From the NCBI RefSeq assembly GCF_900096585.1, contig NZ_FMYH01000003.1, positions 186,001 to 250,000 on the forward strand: 64,000 nt of DNA, given 5' to 3'. The translations under genes were made by a program, and so were the position numbers. Position 1 is the first letter of the stretch. Each line of letters opens with the position of its first letter. Shown one piece after another: positions 1 to 8,053 of this stretch. The notes beneath the pieces were generated by a model. It saw nothing but the letters and a program-made list of their open reading frames with translations, had not been told where the DNA came from and searched no databases. This stretch comes from Sanguibacter gelidistatuariae. Its GTDB lineage: Bacteria > Actinomycetota > Actinomycetes > Actinomycetales > Cellulomonadaceae.

Positions 1-1
1 C

Positions 2-829
2 GTCGCCGCGGACGGGGTGAACTCCTTCATCGCCCGCGATGCCGGGCTGCGCACCAAGGAACCGACCAACCACCTCGCACTCGGCGTCAAGGCGATCGTC
101 TCCCTGCCAGAGGAGACGATCCGCGAACGCTTCCACCTCAGCGGCGACGAGGGAGCGGCCTACGCCGTCGTCGGCGACTGCACGATGGGCGTGGGAGGAG
201 GGGGGTTCATGTACACGAACAAGGCATCCCTCTCGATCGGGGTCGTGCTGCGCCTGGACGACATGACCGCCAAGGGCTACGCCTCCTCCGACGTGTTCGA
301 CCACTTCATCGCCCACCCCTTCGTCGCGCCCTTCCTCAAGGACGGGGAGATCTCCGAATACGCGAGCCACCTCGTCGCCGAGGGGGGCCTGAGCATGGTC
401 GGCCAGATAGAGACGGACGGCATGGTTGTCGTCGGCGACGCGGCAGGGCTCACGCTGAACACCGGCCTCACGGTGCGTGGCATGGACCTCGCGGCGGCCT
501 CCGGGATCGCGGCCGCCACGGGCATCGACCAGGCGCTCACCGCCGGGGACACGTCGAAGGTCGGCTTGGCGGGCTACCGCACGGCGCTGTTCGCGTCCTT
601 CGCCGGCAAGGACATGGAGACCTACGCCAAGGCGCCGGCCTTCCTGGAGCGAGAACGCATGTATACCCGGTACGGGCAGCTGCTCGGCGACATCCTCTAC
701 GGGGTGTTCAACCATGACCTCACCCCTCGCCGCCGACTGATGTCAGTCGCGCGCGGTGAGCTCAAGAGGTCACCCGTGCGGATGCGGGACCTCATGTCAG
801 ACGGAATTGCGGGGGTGCGTGCGCTGTGA
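2..829 (+). CDS. fixC: FixC-like electron-transfer flavoprotein-quinone oxidoreductase (5' truncated)
   Basis: This is the C-terminal 275 residues of an FAD-dependent oxidoreductase; the N-terminal Rossmann fold lies upstream of the window. FixC passes electrons from the FixAB flavoprotein to quinone or to FixX in the electron-bifurcating FixABCX complex at the membrane. Visible support is the ADGVNS motif at the very edge, the GDAAG FAD-binding motif about 140 residues further on, and the fixX gene directly downstream. The stop overlaps the fixX GTG start by 4 nt (GTGA), so the two are translationally coupled. A generic FAD monooxygenase is excluded by the FixX partner. FixA and FixB should lie upstream, out of view. 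Confidence 0.88.
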   Translation, partial: VAADGVNSFIARDAGLRTKEPTNHLALGVKAIVSLPEETIRERFHLSGDEGAAYAVVGDCTMGVGGGGFMYTNKASLSIGVVLRLDDMTAKGYASSDVFDHFIAHPFVAPFLKDGEISEYASHLVAEGGLSMVGQIETDGMVVVGDAAGLTLNTGLTVRGMDLAAASGIAAATGIDQALTAGDTSKVGLAGYRTALFASFAGKDMETYAKAPAFLERERMYTRYGQLLGDILYGVFNHDLTPRRRLMSVARGELKRSPVRMRDLMSDGIAGVRAL

Positions 830-1113
830 AGAAGACGACGATCCCGGAACGTCTTGCGAGGAACCGCTACGTGACGGACGAGGAGGAGTCGCACATCCAC
901 GTCGACCAGGAGATCGCCCGGCGGACCGGGACGGGCAAGGCGATCGTCGCCATCTGCCCGGCGAAGGTCTACGCGGAAGAAGCAGACGGGACCATCTCGG
1001 TCGAGTACGCCGCGTGCTCCGAGTGTGGAGCGTGCCTGGCCATCGCTGCCCCGGGGGCGCTCACGTGGCGTTATCCGCGCGGCGGGATGGGCATCCAGCT
1101 GCGCCAGGGCTGA
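826..1113 (+). CDS. fixX: FixX ferredoxin-like protein
   Basis: A 95-residue ferredoxin-like protein that carries electrons for the FixABCX complex. Four cysteines fit one [4Fe-4S] cluster: an isolated Cys in AICPAKVY, then CSECGAC (CxxCxxC) about 30 residues later. The C-terminal WRYPRGGMG block is characteristic of FixX. The start is GTG at 826, overlapping the fixC stop by 4 nt. It is the last gene of the operon; a long perfect hairpin follows within 30 nt. The length matches the family (about 90-100 residues). Confidence 0.92.
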   Translation: MKKTTIPERLARNRYVTDEEESHIHVDQEIARRTGTGKAIVAICPAKVYAEEADGTISVEYAACSECGACLAIAAPGALTWRYPRGGMGIQLRQG

Positions 1114-1140
1114 CCCACCCCTGGCACTGCCCCACGACCG

Positions 1141-1190
1141 AGGCACCCGGCAGCGAGCTTCCTCCCCTCAGGGCTCGCTGCCGGGTGCCT
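1141..1190. terminator. Perfect hairpin between fixX and the convergent LuxR gene
   Basis: The arms 1141-1158 and 1173-1190 are perfectly complementary over 18 bp around a 14-nt loop. There is no T-tract, which is common in high-GC actinobacteria. It sits between two convergent genes and could stop transcription from both sides. Confidence 0.8.
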
Positions 1191-1239
1191 CTCAGGACTC
1201 CCGGGCGGTCCCGGACGCGAACCGCCCGCACCGCGGGTT

Positions 1240-3798
1240 CTACTCGATTGCGCAGGACAACCAGGTCTGGGCGGCGCGCGCCAGACCCTCCCGCGTGTCG
1301 ACGCCGACCTTGCGGCATGCCGAGAAGACGTGGTTCTCAACCGTACGGATGCTGATCACCTTCGCGACCGCGATCTCGTTCGAGCTCATCCCACGCGCGA
1401 CGAGGACGGCGATCTCGCGTTCTCGGGCCGTCAGGCTCACCGCGCGGTCGAAGCGGCGGAAGAGCCCGCACAGGTCACGCCCGCGCAGGCCTGCCTTGTT
1501 CCAGGCGGCGTCGGCCTGTTCGACGGCGCCCGTGAGGTCTCCCGTGAGGAGCATGTTGACCGAGCGTGCCACCGCCGTGCGCACCGCGTACAGGCGCAGG
1601 CCTGCACCCAGCAGGTGCGGCTCGAGCTCGGCCAGCTCCCGGGGGGCGCCCGAGGCGATCGCGGCCGCATAGGCGGCGAGGTGCACCGGCAGTGGGCAGT
1701 CGCACGCGGCGGCCGCATCCAGAAGGCGGGCCGCCCGCGTCGCATCGGGGTGTGCCTCCACGGCCGCGACCCCCGCGATGATCCCGGCGGGGAGGTAGCC
1801 GCGGTCGAGCCGGTCCTCGGCGATCGCCCACAGCTCGTCTGCGGTCTGCTTCTCCTCGCCCTTGCGCGCTTGGGCGGCGATGCCATCGGCGGACATCCCC
1901 GGGTGCGGTCCGGTGCGCCGGCCCAGCCCCGTGGACTGAACGGCGAGCGAGTCGGCATAGGCGTGTCGCCCCTGCCACCGGGCTACGTCGGCCCAGAGGG
2001 CGAGCAGGCCGGTCTGCACGTGGGACGTATGGTGCGGCATCGGGGACAGGGACAACGCGGAGGCGACCAGGTCGTCGAGCTCGACCAGGCGGCCGCGGAA
2101 GGCGAGCCCCATCCCAGCCACATACGAGTGCTCCTCGACGCCGGCGGGATCATGGGCGCGGCGGCTGCGCTCCACGTTGACCAGGGCCAAGGTCACGGCC
2201 CGGTCGACGTCGCACGTGTAGAGCAGGGCCAGCTCGCGGGTGACGTCGACGGCGCGCGCCAGGTACGGCTCGTCGGTCGTGAACGCGGCCAGCAGGTCTA
2301 GGGCAGCCTGGGCCTGGCCTGAGGCAACGAGAGTCTGGGCGCGGACGACGACGACGGCCTCGTGGGACAGGTGCGGCTCGGACTCCGGGGGGTCGGCGAG
2401 GTCGGCGACGTCGGGCACGGAGTCGGTCAGGAGCTGCAGGTGCGCCTGTGTGGCCCGGACCAGACCGTCGAAGCGCGGCTGAGCCGGTCGGGCCTCGCGC
2501 AGGCGCTCCTGAGCGGCGTCGATCCGGCCCGCACCTAGAGCCTCGCTGAACGCCGTCAACACCAGGAGACGGGCGAGGGACTCGTCGTCGGCGGCGTCGG
2601 TCACCGTGTCCGTGAGGATCGCGTCGATCTCGTGCGGGAGAGCGCGGCAGGTCAGGAGCGAACCCAGGAGCGGGATGGCATTGGACGGGGACGGGTCCGT
2701 GTCCCAGGTCAGGCGGTGGGCTGCGAGCGTCGTGTGCCAGTGGGCGCTCAGGCGGCGACTGAGGAGCGGGTCTGCGCTCGGTCTGGCGGGCGGACCCGGG
2801 GCGAGGGCGGGGACCGGCTCACGGTCGGGCGCGGCCGCGAGCCGGCCGCGCACAAGCATGCGCCTCGTCGTCGACCCCTCGTGCTTGATGTACTCCGCGA
2901 TGAGCGGCGGGAACACGCCGACGAGGGCGTCGTCGCCCTCGGGGAGCACACGCAGGAGGCCGAAGTCCTCGAGGACGGACAGCTTCTCGGCTGGTACGAG
3001 ACGCAGGGCGCCGGCCATGCTCACCGGGCCCGCGTGCGACAGGACGGTGATCGCGTCAAGGCTCGCCTCGTCGAGGTCGTCCAGGAACGGTTCGACGGAC
3101 TGGGCAAGAGGGGTGGTCCACAGGTCGCCCCGGGCCACCCAGAGCCCGCCGCGCGGGGCGAGCCGGACGCTCGCTCGGCCGGTGCGGACCATCGCCGTGA
3201 CCAGGCCCGGGAGCCCACCGGACTTCGCGGCGATGCGGGCGACTGTCATGGGCTCGACGGGTCCGCCGAGAAGCTGGTGCACGAGGCGGTGGACCTCCTC
3301 GAAGCGCAGCGGAGGCAGGGTGATCCGGACGCCCGGCTGCAACGCGGCGATGAGCGCGCCGGCGTCCGAGCGCCGGCAGCCCGTGGGACGGCTCGTGATG
3401 ACCACGGGCGTGTGGAGCCGGGCGTGGACGGCCGCGATGGCGCCGATCGTCGACGCGTCGAGGTCGTCCGCGTCGTCGATGGTCAGGACGGACGGCTTGG
3501 TTGCAAGCGCCTCTTCGAGGCACTCCACCGCGGACATGAGCATGTTGAGGCTGTTCGGCGACGGGGAGATGTTGATGCCCGCGACCGCGAGGGCGCCCAG
3601 CGGCCGGTCGTGCAGGGCCTGCACACCGGTGATCCGGGTAACGCGGACCCCGCCCTCGACGAGGTGTTCGACAACCCGGGACATCGTCGCGGAACGGCCC
3701 GAGGCGCGCAGACCAACGAGGTTGACGTTGGTCCCGGCCCTCAGGTGCCCGACGATCTCGTCGGTGATGTTGCTGCGCTGCAGGTCATCGGAGGACAT
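1240..3798 (-). CDS. Large LuxR-family regulator with degenerate STAND ATPase domain
   Basis: An 852-residue cytoplasmic regulator. It has an N-terminal P-loop ATPase-like region, a long alpha-helical (TPR/MalT-like) middle, and a C-terminal LuxR helix-turn-helix in the last about 65 residues (LTAREREIAVLVARG ... SIRTVENHV). The Walker A is degenerate: G29-LRAS-G34-R35-S36 has Arg where Lys is expected. A Walker B-like VLTIDDADDLD lies near residue 105. The start ATG at 3798 is preceded by TACCCT (3805-3810) at 6 nt, suggesting a leaderless transcript. It is alone on its strand, facing fixCX. Its regulated genes and ligand cannot be read from the sequence. The family call is firm. Confidence 0.85.
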   Translation of the reverse strand: MSSDDLQRSNITDEIVGHLRAGTNVNLVGLRASGRSATMSRVVEHLVEGGVRVTRITGVQALHDRPLGALAVAGINISPSPNSLNMLMSAVECLEEALATKPSVLTIDDADDLDASTIGAIAAVHARLHTPVVITSRPTGCRRSDAGALIAALQPGVRITLPPLRFEEVHRLVHQLLGGPVEPMTVARIAAKSGGLPGLVTAMVRTGRASVRLAPRGGLWVARGDLWTTPLAQSVEPFLDDLDEASLDAITVLSHAGPVSMAGALRLVPAEKLSVLEDFGLLRVLPEGDDALVGVFPPLIAEYIKHEGSTTRRMLVRGRLAAAPDREPVPALAPGPPARPSADPLLSRRLSAHWHTTLAAHRLTWDTDPSPSNAIPLLGSLLTCRALPHEIDAILTDTVTDAADDESLARLLVLTAFSEALGAGRIDAAQERLREARPAQPRFDGLVRATQAHLQLLTDSVPDVADLADPPESEPHLSHEAVVVVRAQTLVASGQAQAALDLLAAFTTDEPYLARAVDVTRELALLYTCDVDRAVTLALVNVERSRRAHDPAGVEEHSYVAGMGLAFRGRLVELDDLVASALSLSPMPHHTSHVQTGLLALWADVARWQGRHAYADSLAVQSTGLGRRTGPHPGMSADGIAAQARKGEEKQTADELWAIAEDRLDRGYLPAGIIAGVAAVEAHPDATRAARLLDAAAACDCPLPVHLAAYAAAIASGAPRELAELEPHLLGAGLRLYAVRTAVARSVNMLLTGDLTGAVEQADAAWNKAGLRGRDLCGLFRRFDRAVSLTAREREIAVLVARGMSSNEIAVAKVISIRTVENHVFSACRKVGVDTREGLARAAQTWLSCAIE

Positions 3799-3910
3799 CT
3801 CGTCAGGGTATCGCCGCCAGGGCGGACGTCCCTAGGACCACGGATGGTCCGCAGGGGTCGGTCGGAGCGCGCCTCGTCCGCAGACCTCCCACGACAGGTC
3901 TAGGTGTGGG

Positions 3911-3944
3911 TCATCGTCGGGATGGCCACGTCGCCGGTGGACAG
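3911..3944 (-). repeat. Displaced 3'-end fragment of pncB (left direct repeat)
   Basis: A 34-bp direct repeat of 5335-5368 with 31 matches, the first 22 identical. On the minus strand it encodes RLSTGDVAIPTM, the same residues as the pncB C-terminus, here followed by THT and a TAG stop (3900-3902). It has no gene upstream, so it is a relic of the pncB 3' end. Together with the other copy it brackets a three-gene insert. Confidence 0.75.
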
Positions 3945-3954
3945 TCGAATGTCG

Positions 3955-3992
3955 TTGCCTGCAGGGGAAGATGTACGTACGATATCCGTACA
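3955..3992 (+). promoter_or_regulatory. Promoter and overlapping operator of the toxin-antitoxin pair
   Basis: A -35-like TTGCCT (3955-3960) and -10-like TACGAT (3978-3983) are separated by 17 nt. A palindrome TGTACG (3972-3977) / CGTACA (3987-3992) covers the -10 box. This arrangement suits autorepression by the DUF1778 antitoxin, which is the norm for the family; binding is inferred. Confidence 0.6.
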
Positions 3993-4007
3993 CGCATGGA
4001 GGTAGTG

Positions 4008-4322
4008 ATGGCAAGGCACGTAGCAACCCCCCGTCCGACGAAGAGTCAACGGATCGAGGTCCGTGCAACGGAGCGTCAAGAGATGGTTCTCAAGCAGGCC
4101 GCTGCAGCGACGGACAGGACGATGACGGATTTCATCCTCGCATCGGCGGTAGAGCGCGCCGAGAGGATTTTGGCTGAGCGTCGTCGGTTCGCCGGAGCAC
4201 CGGAGCAGTACGACGAGTTTCTGCGTCTCCTGGACGAACCTTTGGAGTCGACGGACAAGTTTGAGAAGCTGTGGTCACGACCTACGCCATTCGGACAGTC
4301 CTTCACCCCGAAGCCTCGATGA
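4008..4322 (+). CDS. DUF1778 (TacA-type) ribbon-helix-helix antitoxin
   Basis: A 104-residue protein of the DUF1778 family, the antitoxin and DNA-binding partner of GNAT-fold toxins. The N-terminal half (SQRIEVRATERQEMVLKQA, then TMTDFILASAVERAE) is the ribbon-helix-helix DNA-binding part. The C-terminal FLRLLDEPLE region is the toxin-neutralising tail typical of these antitoxins. ATG at 4008 has a good ribosome site (GGAGG at 3998-4002, 5 nt spacing). Its TGA overlaps the toxin ATG (ATGA). Inferred roles are repression of its own promoter and binding of the acetyltransferase next door. Confidence 0.9.
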   Translation: MARHVATPRPTKSQRIEVRATERQEMVLKQAAAATDRTMTDFILASAVERAERILAERRRFAGAPEQYDEFLRLLDEPLESTDKFEKLWSRPTPFGQSFTPKPR

Positions 4323-4828
4323 CCGACGGGATCCTCGAGCGGCCGAGGCGCTTGGCCAAGGGTGACGATCGGACCGCTTTTGACAGCGGCGCTCCTGAGC
4401 TCGATGACTGGTTCCGACGCTTTGCCCTGGAGAACCAGCAGGCCAACAATGCCGTCACCTATGTGACGGTGCGTGACGGTGTTGTGCTGGGGTACTACGC
4501 CATCGCGATGTCCGCTTACACCACCAACCGGTTGCCCGAGCGGATGCAGAAGAATCGCCCGGGTGAGACGCCCTGCATCCTGCTCGCTCGATTGGCAGTC
4601 GACTCGACCGCGCAGGGACAGGGCGTGGGGGCCGCGTTGCTCAGGCACGCGATGGAACAGTCTTTCTCCCTCAGTGAACGGGTGGGCGCCGCTGCCCTGC
4701 TGATCCACTGTCGCGACGAGTCCGCGAAGGCCTTCTACCAGGCGAACGGGGACTTTCTTGCCTCACCGATCGAGGAACTGCATCTCGTGCTGTCGATGAA
4801 AGAGATCCAGAAGCGGCTCAGGGACTGA
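4319..4828 (+). CDS. GNAT toxin of TacT type (aminoacyl-tRNA acetyltransferase)
   Basis: A 169-residue GNAT-fold protein matching TacT/AtaT toxins, which acetylate the amino group of charged tRNAs and block translation. Visible features are FDSGAPELDDWF near residue 21, ALENQ, the acetyl-CoA loop QGQGVGA (99-105) and the AKAFYQANG block with Tyr140, equivalent to the catalytic tyrosine of TacT. The start ATG at 4319 overlaps the antitoxin stop by 4 nt; an alternative GTG at 4271 would add 16 residues but lies inside the antitoxin. Motifs look intact, so it is probably active. Confidence 0.9.
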   Translation: MTDGILERPRRLAKGDDRTAFDSGAPELDDWFRRFALENQQANNAVTYVTVRDGVVLGYYAIAMSAYTTNRLPERMQKNRPGETPCILLARLAVDSTAQGQGVGAALLRHAMEQSFSLSERVGAAALLIHCRDESAKAFYQANGDFLASPIEELHLVLSMKEIQKRLRD

Positions 4829-4931
4829 CGATCGTGACGGCCCAGTCGTTTCGTCGTCGGGCACTGCACTTGGGACGGTCCGGCCGCGCGGCTTCGGTCA
4901 GTCCCCGACGGGTGTCGCTAGCATGGCGGGC

Positions 4932-5303
4932 ATGGCCGAACGAGGATATGTGGACCTGGCCGCCATGCTCCGGGTGGCTGAGGTCGCGCTGCTCACCCCG
5001 GCCACCCGACAAGACCCGGAACGTATTCGGGCTCTGCTACATCCGGACTATGTCGAGGTCGGCCGCTCCGGACGACGATGGACCCGTGACGACGTCTTGG
5101 ATCGCCTGGCCTGCGAGCAGGCGCGCCCGACTCCGGCCACCGACGAGTGGGAGCTGATGGAGCTCGCACCCGATCTGGTCCTCGTGACCTACCGGATGCG
5201 CGGAGACCAGCGGGAGAGCCGCCACTCCTCGATCTGGGACATCAGCTCGGGTTCCCCGGTCCTGCGTTTCCACCAGGGAACAGTCGTCCCCTCGACCGGG
5301 TAG
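4932..5303 (+). CDS. NTF2-like (SnoaL/DUF4440) protein
   Basis: A 123-residue small protein with the layout of the NTF2-like superfamily: an N-terminal helix pair (ALLHPDYVEVGRSGRRWTRDDVL) and a C-terminal sheet ending SSIWDISSGSPVLRFHQGT, as in DUF4440 proteins. These act as small-ligand-binding proteins or enzymes; no specific reaction can be assigned. I place the start at ATG 4932, because TAGCAT (4919-4924) lies 7 nt upstream, fitting a leaderless message; ATG at 4923 is in the same frame. It faces pncB, with 14 nt between the stops, and lies inside the segment bounded by the pncB-end repeats. Confidence 0.7.
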   Translation: MAERGYVDLAAMLRVAEVALLTPATRQDPERIRALLHPDYVEVGRSGRRWTRDDVLDRLACEQARPTPATDEWELMELAPDLVLVTYRMRGDQRESRHSSIWDISSGSPVLRFHQGTVVPSTG

Positions 5304-5317
5304 CCGACTCGTTCGCC

Positions 5318-6649
5318 TTAGTGGAGATCCCGGCTCATCGTCGGGATGGCCACGTCTCCGGTCGAGAGCCGGCGGGCGCCGCGGGGCAGCTCCTCGCGGG
5401 AGGCCGCGTGCCGGGCGGCCGCCGTGAGGACCCCGCCAGACCCGGTCCACCGCTCCTCGACGACTCCGCCGGTCGCCAGGGTGGTGTGCAGCGGGCGCAG
5501 CGAGGCCCCCGCCGGATCCAGGCTCGCGGGGTCGATACCGTCTAGGTCGGACCCGTTGAGCAGCACCTCGGCCACCGCGCGCCCGGACGCGTCGAGCAGT
5601 CGGGCGGCGCTCTTGCGTCCGCCGACGGACGTCTTGGACGTCGAGGCCTTGGCGACCGGCTCGAGGGTGCCGGAGGCGCCCTCCCGGGCGACGAGCTTGT
5701 AGACCATGCCGCAGGTGGGCGCCCCTGAGCCGGTCACGAGCTTGGTGCCCACGCCGTAGGAGTCGACCGGCGAGGCGGCCAGGGAGGCGATCGCATACTC
5801 GTCGAGGTCGGAGGTCACCGTGATCCGGGTGCTCGTGGCGCCGAGGGAGTCGAGCTGGCCGCGGACCTCCTGGGCGAGAACCCCGAGGTCGCCGGAGTCC
5901 AGGCGCACGGCGCCGAGCCCGGTGCCCGCGATCGCTACGGCACGCTCGACGCCGCGCGTCACGTCGTAGGTGTCCACCAGGAGGGTGGTGCCTGGGCCCG
6001 CGGAGGCGACCTGGGCGGCGAAGGCCTGCTCCTCGTCGTCGTGCAGGAGGGTGAAGGCGTGCGCGGCGGTGCCGATCGTTCGCAGGCCGTAGCGGCGCCC
6101 GGCCTCGAGGTTGGACGTCCCGGCGAAGCCCGCGACGGCGGCGGCGCGGGCGGCGGCGACCGCGGCCTGCTCGTGCGCGCGGCGCGAACCCATCTCCAGG
6201 CAGGGGCGCCCGGCGGCGGCACTGGTCATCCGGGAGGCCGCGGAGGCCACGGCGGAGTCGTAGTTGAGGACGGACAGGATGAGTGTCTCCAGCAGGACCG
6301 CCTCGGCGAAGGTGCCCTCCACGACCATGACGGGGCTCGAGGGGAAGAACACCTCACCCTCGGCGTATCCGCGGATGTCGCCCGTGAACCGGTAGCCGGC
6401 GAGGAACTCCAGGGTCGCGGAGTCGACCACCCGCTCGCGGCCCAGCCACTCGAGCTCTTCGGCGTCGAAGCGGAAGTCGGCGAGCAGCTCGAGCACACGG
6501 CCCGTGCCAGCCAGCACGCCGTAGCGGCGCCAGGACGGTAACCGGCGGGTGAACACCTCGAACACGCAGTGCCGGTCAGCCGTGCCGTCGGCGAGTGCCG
6601 CCTGCAGCATCGTGAGTTCGTAACGGTCCGTGAGCAGCGCAGTCCCCAT
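5318..6649 (-). CDS. pncB: Nicotinate phosphoribosyltransferase
   Basis: A 443-residue enzyme of the Preiss-Handler route, joining nicotinate and PRPP to give nicotinate mononucleotide with ATP use. The start LLTDRYELTMLQA, central FAGTSNLEAG and VRLDSGDL, and LVTGSGAPTCGMVYKLV are signatures of the family, and the length is normal. ATG at 6649 follows TACGGT by 6 nt, so the message may be leaderless. The C-terminus (MSRDLH) differs from the relic at 3900-3944 (MTHT), which suggests that the last codons were replaced when DNA entered at the 3' end. It diverges from clpS with only 48 nt between starts. Confidence 0.95.
   Translation of the reverse strand: MGTALLTDRYELTMLQAALADGTADRHCVFEVFTRRLPSWRRYGVLAGTGRVLELLADFRFDAEELEWLGRERVVDSATLEFLAGYRFTGDIRGYAEGEVFFPSSPVMVVEGTFAEAVLLETLILSVLNYDSAVASAASRMTSAAAGRPCLEMGSRRAHEQAAVAAARAAAVAGFAGTSNLEAGRRYGLRTIGTAAHAFTLLHDDEEQAFAAQVASAGPGTTLLVDTYDVTRGVERAVAIAGTGLGAVRLDSGDLGVLAQEVRGQLDSLGATSTRITVTSDLDEYAIASLAASPVDSYGVGTKLVTGSGAPTCGMVYKLVAREGASGTLEPVAKASTSKTSVGGRKSAARLLDASGRAVAEVLLNGSDLDGIDPASLDPAGASLRPLHTTLATGGVVEERWTGSGGVLTAAARHAASREELPRGARRLSTGDVAIPTMSRDLH
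5335..5368 (-). repeat. Right direct repeat within the pncB 3' end
   Basis: This is the copy of the 34-bp repeat that lies inside the functional pncB reading frame; it encodes RLSTGDVAIPTM just before the divergent last five residues. With the copy at 3911-3944 it forms an attL/attR-like pair about 1.4 kb apart. No integrase is present between them. Confidence 0.7.
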
Positions 6650-6655
6650 GCGACA

Positions 6656-6691
6656 ACCGTAGGGCACGCGGCCCGGGTGAGGCCCTAGAGT
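6656..6691. promoter_or_regulatory. Divergent leaderless promoters of pncB and clpS
   Basis: On the minus strand TACGGT (6656-6661) is followed by 6 nt and the pncB ATG. On the plus strand TAGAGT (6686-6691) is followed by 6 nt and the clpS GTG. Neither start has a ribosome site. A TAGGGC/GCCCTA inverted repeat (6660-6665, 6682-6687) lies between the two -10 boxes. Transcription starting on the first codon is inferred. Confidence 0.6.
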
Positions 6692-6697
6692 TGATCC

Positions 6698-6991
6698 GTG
6701 ACAGTGAAGACCACCCCAGAGCAGGCCACGCGGATCGAGGCCGACGTCCAGCGCGCCGAGCCGTGGGTGACCCTCGTGTGGAACGATCCCGTCAACCTCA
6801 TGAACTACGTCGCCTACGTCTTCGAGAGCTATTTCGGCTACTCCCAGCGCAAGGCCCACACGCTCATGATGCAGGTGCATCAGGACGGCCACGCGGTCGT
6901 CTCGACCGGGGGGCGGGAGAAGGTCGAGATGGATGTGCAGGCCATGCACTCCTTCGGCCTGTGGGCGACGATGAAGCGGAGCGGTGAATAG
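6698..6991 (+). CDS. clpS: ClpS adaptor protein
   Basis: A 97-residue adaptor that delivers N-degron substrates to the ClpAP/ClpCP protease. The core [16 protein letters not shown], then [21 protein letters not shown] and a C-terminal GLWATMKR, are typical; Asn-Asp and the Met/His residues of the N-degron pocket are present. GTG at 6698 is favoured by the -10 box 6 nt upstream; GTG at 6704 would remove two residues. It is followed after 2 nt by DUF2017, its usual actinobacterial partner. Confidence 0.95.
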   Translation: MTVKTTPEQATRIEADVQRAEPWVTLVWNDPVNLMNYVAYVFESYFGYSQRKAHTLMMQVHQDGHAVVSTGGREKVEMDVQAMHSFGLWATMKRSGE

Positions 6992-6993
6992 GC

Positions 6994-7917
6994 ATGCGGC
7001 CCTTTGACAGCCCGGGCGACGGCTCGGGCACCTACGTCGCGGGGTTGTCCACCCCCGAACGGCTCGTGCTCGCCCAGGTCACCGGCGATGTCGTGGAGCT
7101 GCTGGGCGGGGAGGAGAGCTTCTTCCCCGGCCTCGACGAGCGCGGCGAGGAACCGCGCGACAGCGACCCCGGCGACAGCGACCCTGGCGACAGCGACTCG
7201 ATGGACGCCGCCGGTGAAGCGACAGGTAACAACGCTGCGGGCGGGGCTGTTGGTGAGGCTTTTGGTGACGCCGCGGCCCCGCGCCGCGATGCCCGAGGGT
7301 CGGATACCGGGGCGGACGTGGTGCACGGGACGGAGGCCGCCGCCGAGGCGATCAGCGCGTTGCGGAGCATCTTCGAAGGCATCGAGGGCGCCCCGGTCGA
7401 GGCGCCGGCGGACCCCGCGGTGCGCCGCCTGCTTCCGGACGCCTCGAGCGACCCGGAGATCGCGGGGGAGTTCCGCCGCTACACCGACGACGACCTGCGT
7501 CAGCGCAAGGTCGAGCGGCTGCTGCTCTTCGCCGAGCTGCTCCTGGAGGTGCCGCCCTCTCCGGACGAGAGCGACCAGCTGGACTTCGTGGTCCTGGTCG
7601 ACGAGGCGGAGGCGATCGCGGGCGCGCTCGCCGACATCCGCCTGGTCATCGGCGAGAGGCTGGGGCTGCGCTCCGACCTCGACTCCGAAGAGCTCTACGA
7701 TGCGGTCACCGCGACGTGGGAGAGCGCCGACGACGACCCCGCCGAGGACCCCGGCGACGACGGTGGTCGCGAGGCCCCCAGGCGGGACACAGCCGGGGAG
7801 GGCACGAGCGGACCGCGCCTGTTCCTCGGCTCGGTCTTCCTGCTCGCCGGCTACCTCCAGGAGTCCCTCACCGACTGCTTGCTCACCGACTTCCGACGTC
7901 GCAAGAAGCGGCGCTGA
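6994..7917 (+). CDS. DUF2017 protein with acidic repeat insert
   Basis: A 307-residue DUF2017 protein, an actinobacterial family encoded next to clpS whose function is unknown. Conserved parts are LSTPERLVLAQVTGDVVELLG at the start, the middle PAVRRLLPDAS ... RRYTDDDLRQRKVERL, and a C-terminal helical part ending RLFLGSVFLLAGYLQESL. It is longer than the usual about 190 residues, because of a low-complexity Asp/Gly/Ala-rich insert (about residues 45-110, with DSDPG repeats) and a second acidic stretch near 245-270. ATG at 6994 is 2 nt after the clpS stop. A role linked to ClpS proteolysis is inferred from context only. Confidence 0.85.
   Translation: MRPFDSPGDGSGTYVAGLSTPERLVLAQVTGDVVELLGGEESFFPGLDERGEEPRDSDPGDSDPGDSDSMDAAGEATGNNAAGGAVGEAFGDAAAPRRDARGSDTGADVVHGTEAAAEAISALRSIFEGIEGAPVEAPADPAVRRLLPDASSDPEIAGEFRRYTDDDLRQRKVERLLLFAELLLEVPPSPDESDQLDFVVLVDEAEAIAGALADIRLVIGERLGLRSDLDSEELYDAVTATWESADDDPAEDPGDDGGREAPRRDTAGEGTSGPRLFLGSVFLLAGYLQESLTDCLLTDFRRRKKRR
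7157..7200 (+). repeat. 15-nt tandem repeat inside DUF2017 gene
   Basis: Nearly three in-frame copies of a 15-nt unit (gcgacagcgacccYg) encode DSDPG repeats. The copies differ by single bases, so it is a recent expansion in a disordered acidic linker. Confidence 0.8.
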
Positions 7918-8053
7918 CCGAATGTCCTGAGCACACGACCTGCGGGTTCGCAACCTATGCCGCCGACATGCGCTCGTGTCAAGAGTCTGTCAGGATGAAT
8001 TTTGTGGCCCCGCGGAACTCCCGCATCGGGCCTTGCAGCGGAAAGGTGATCCC

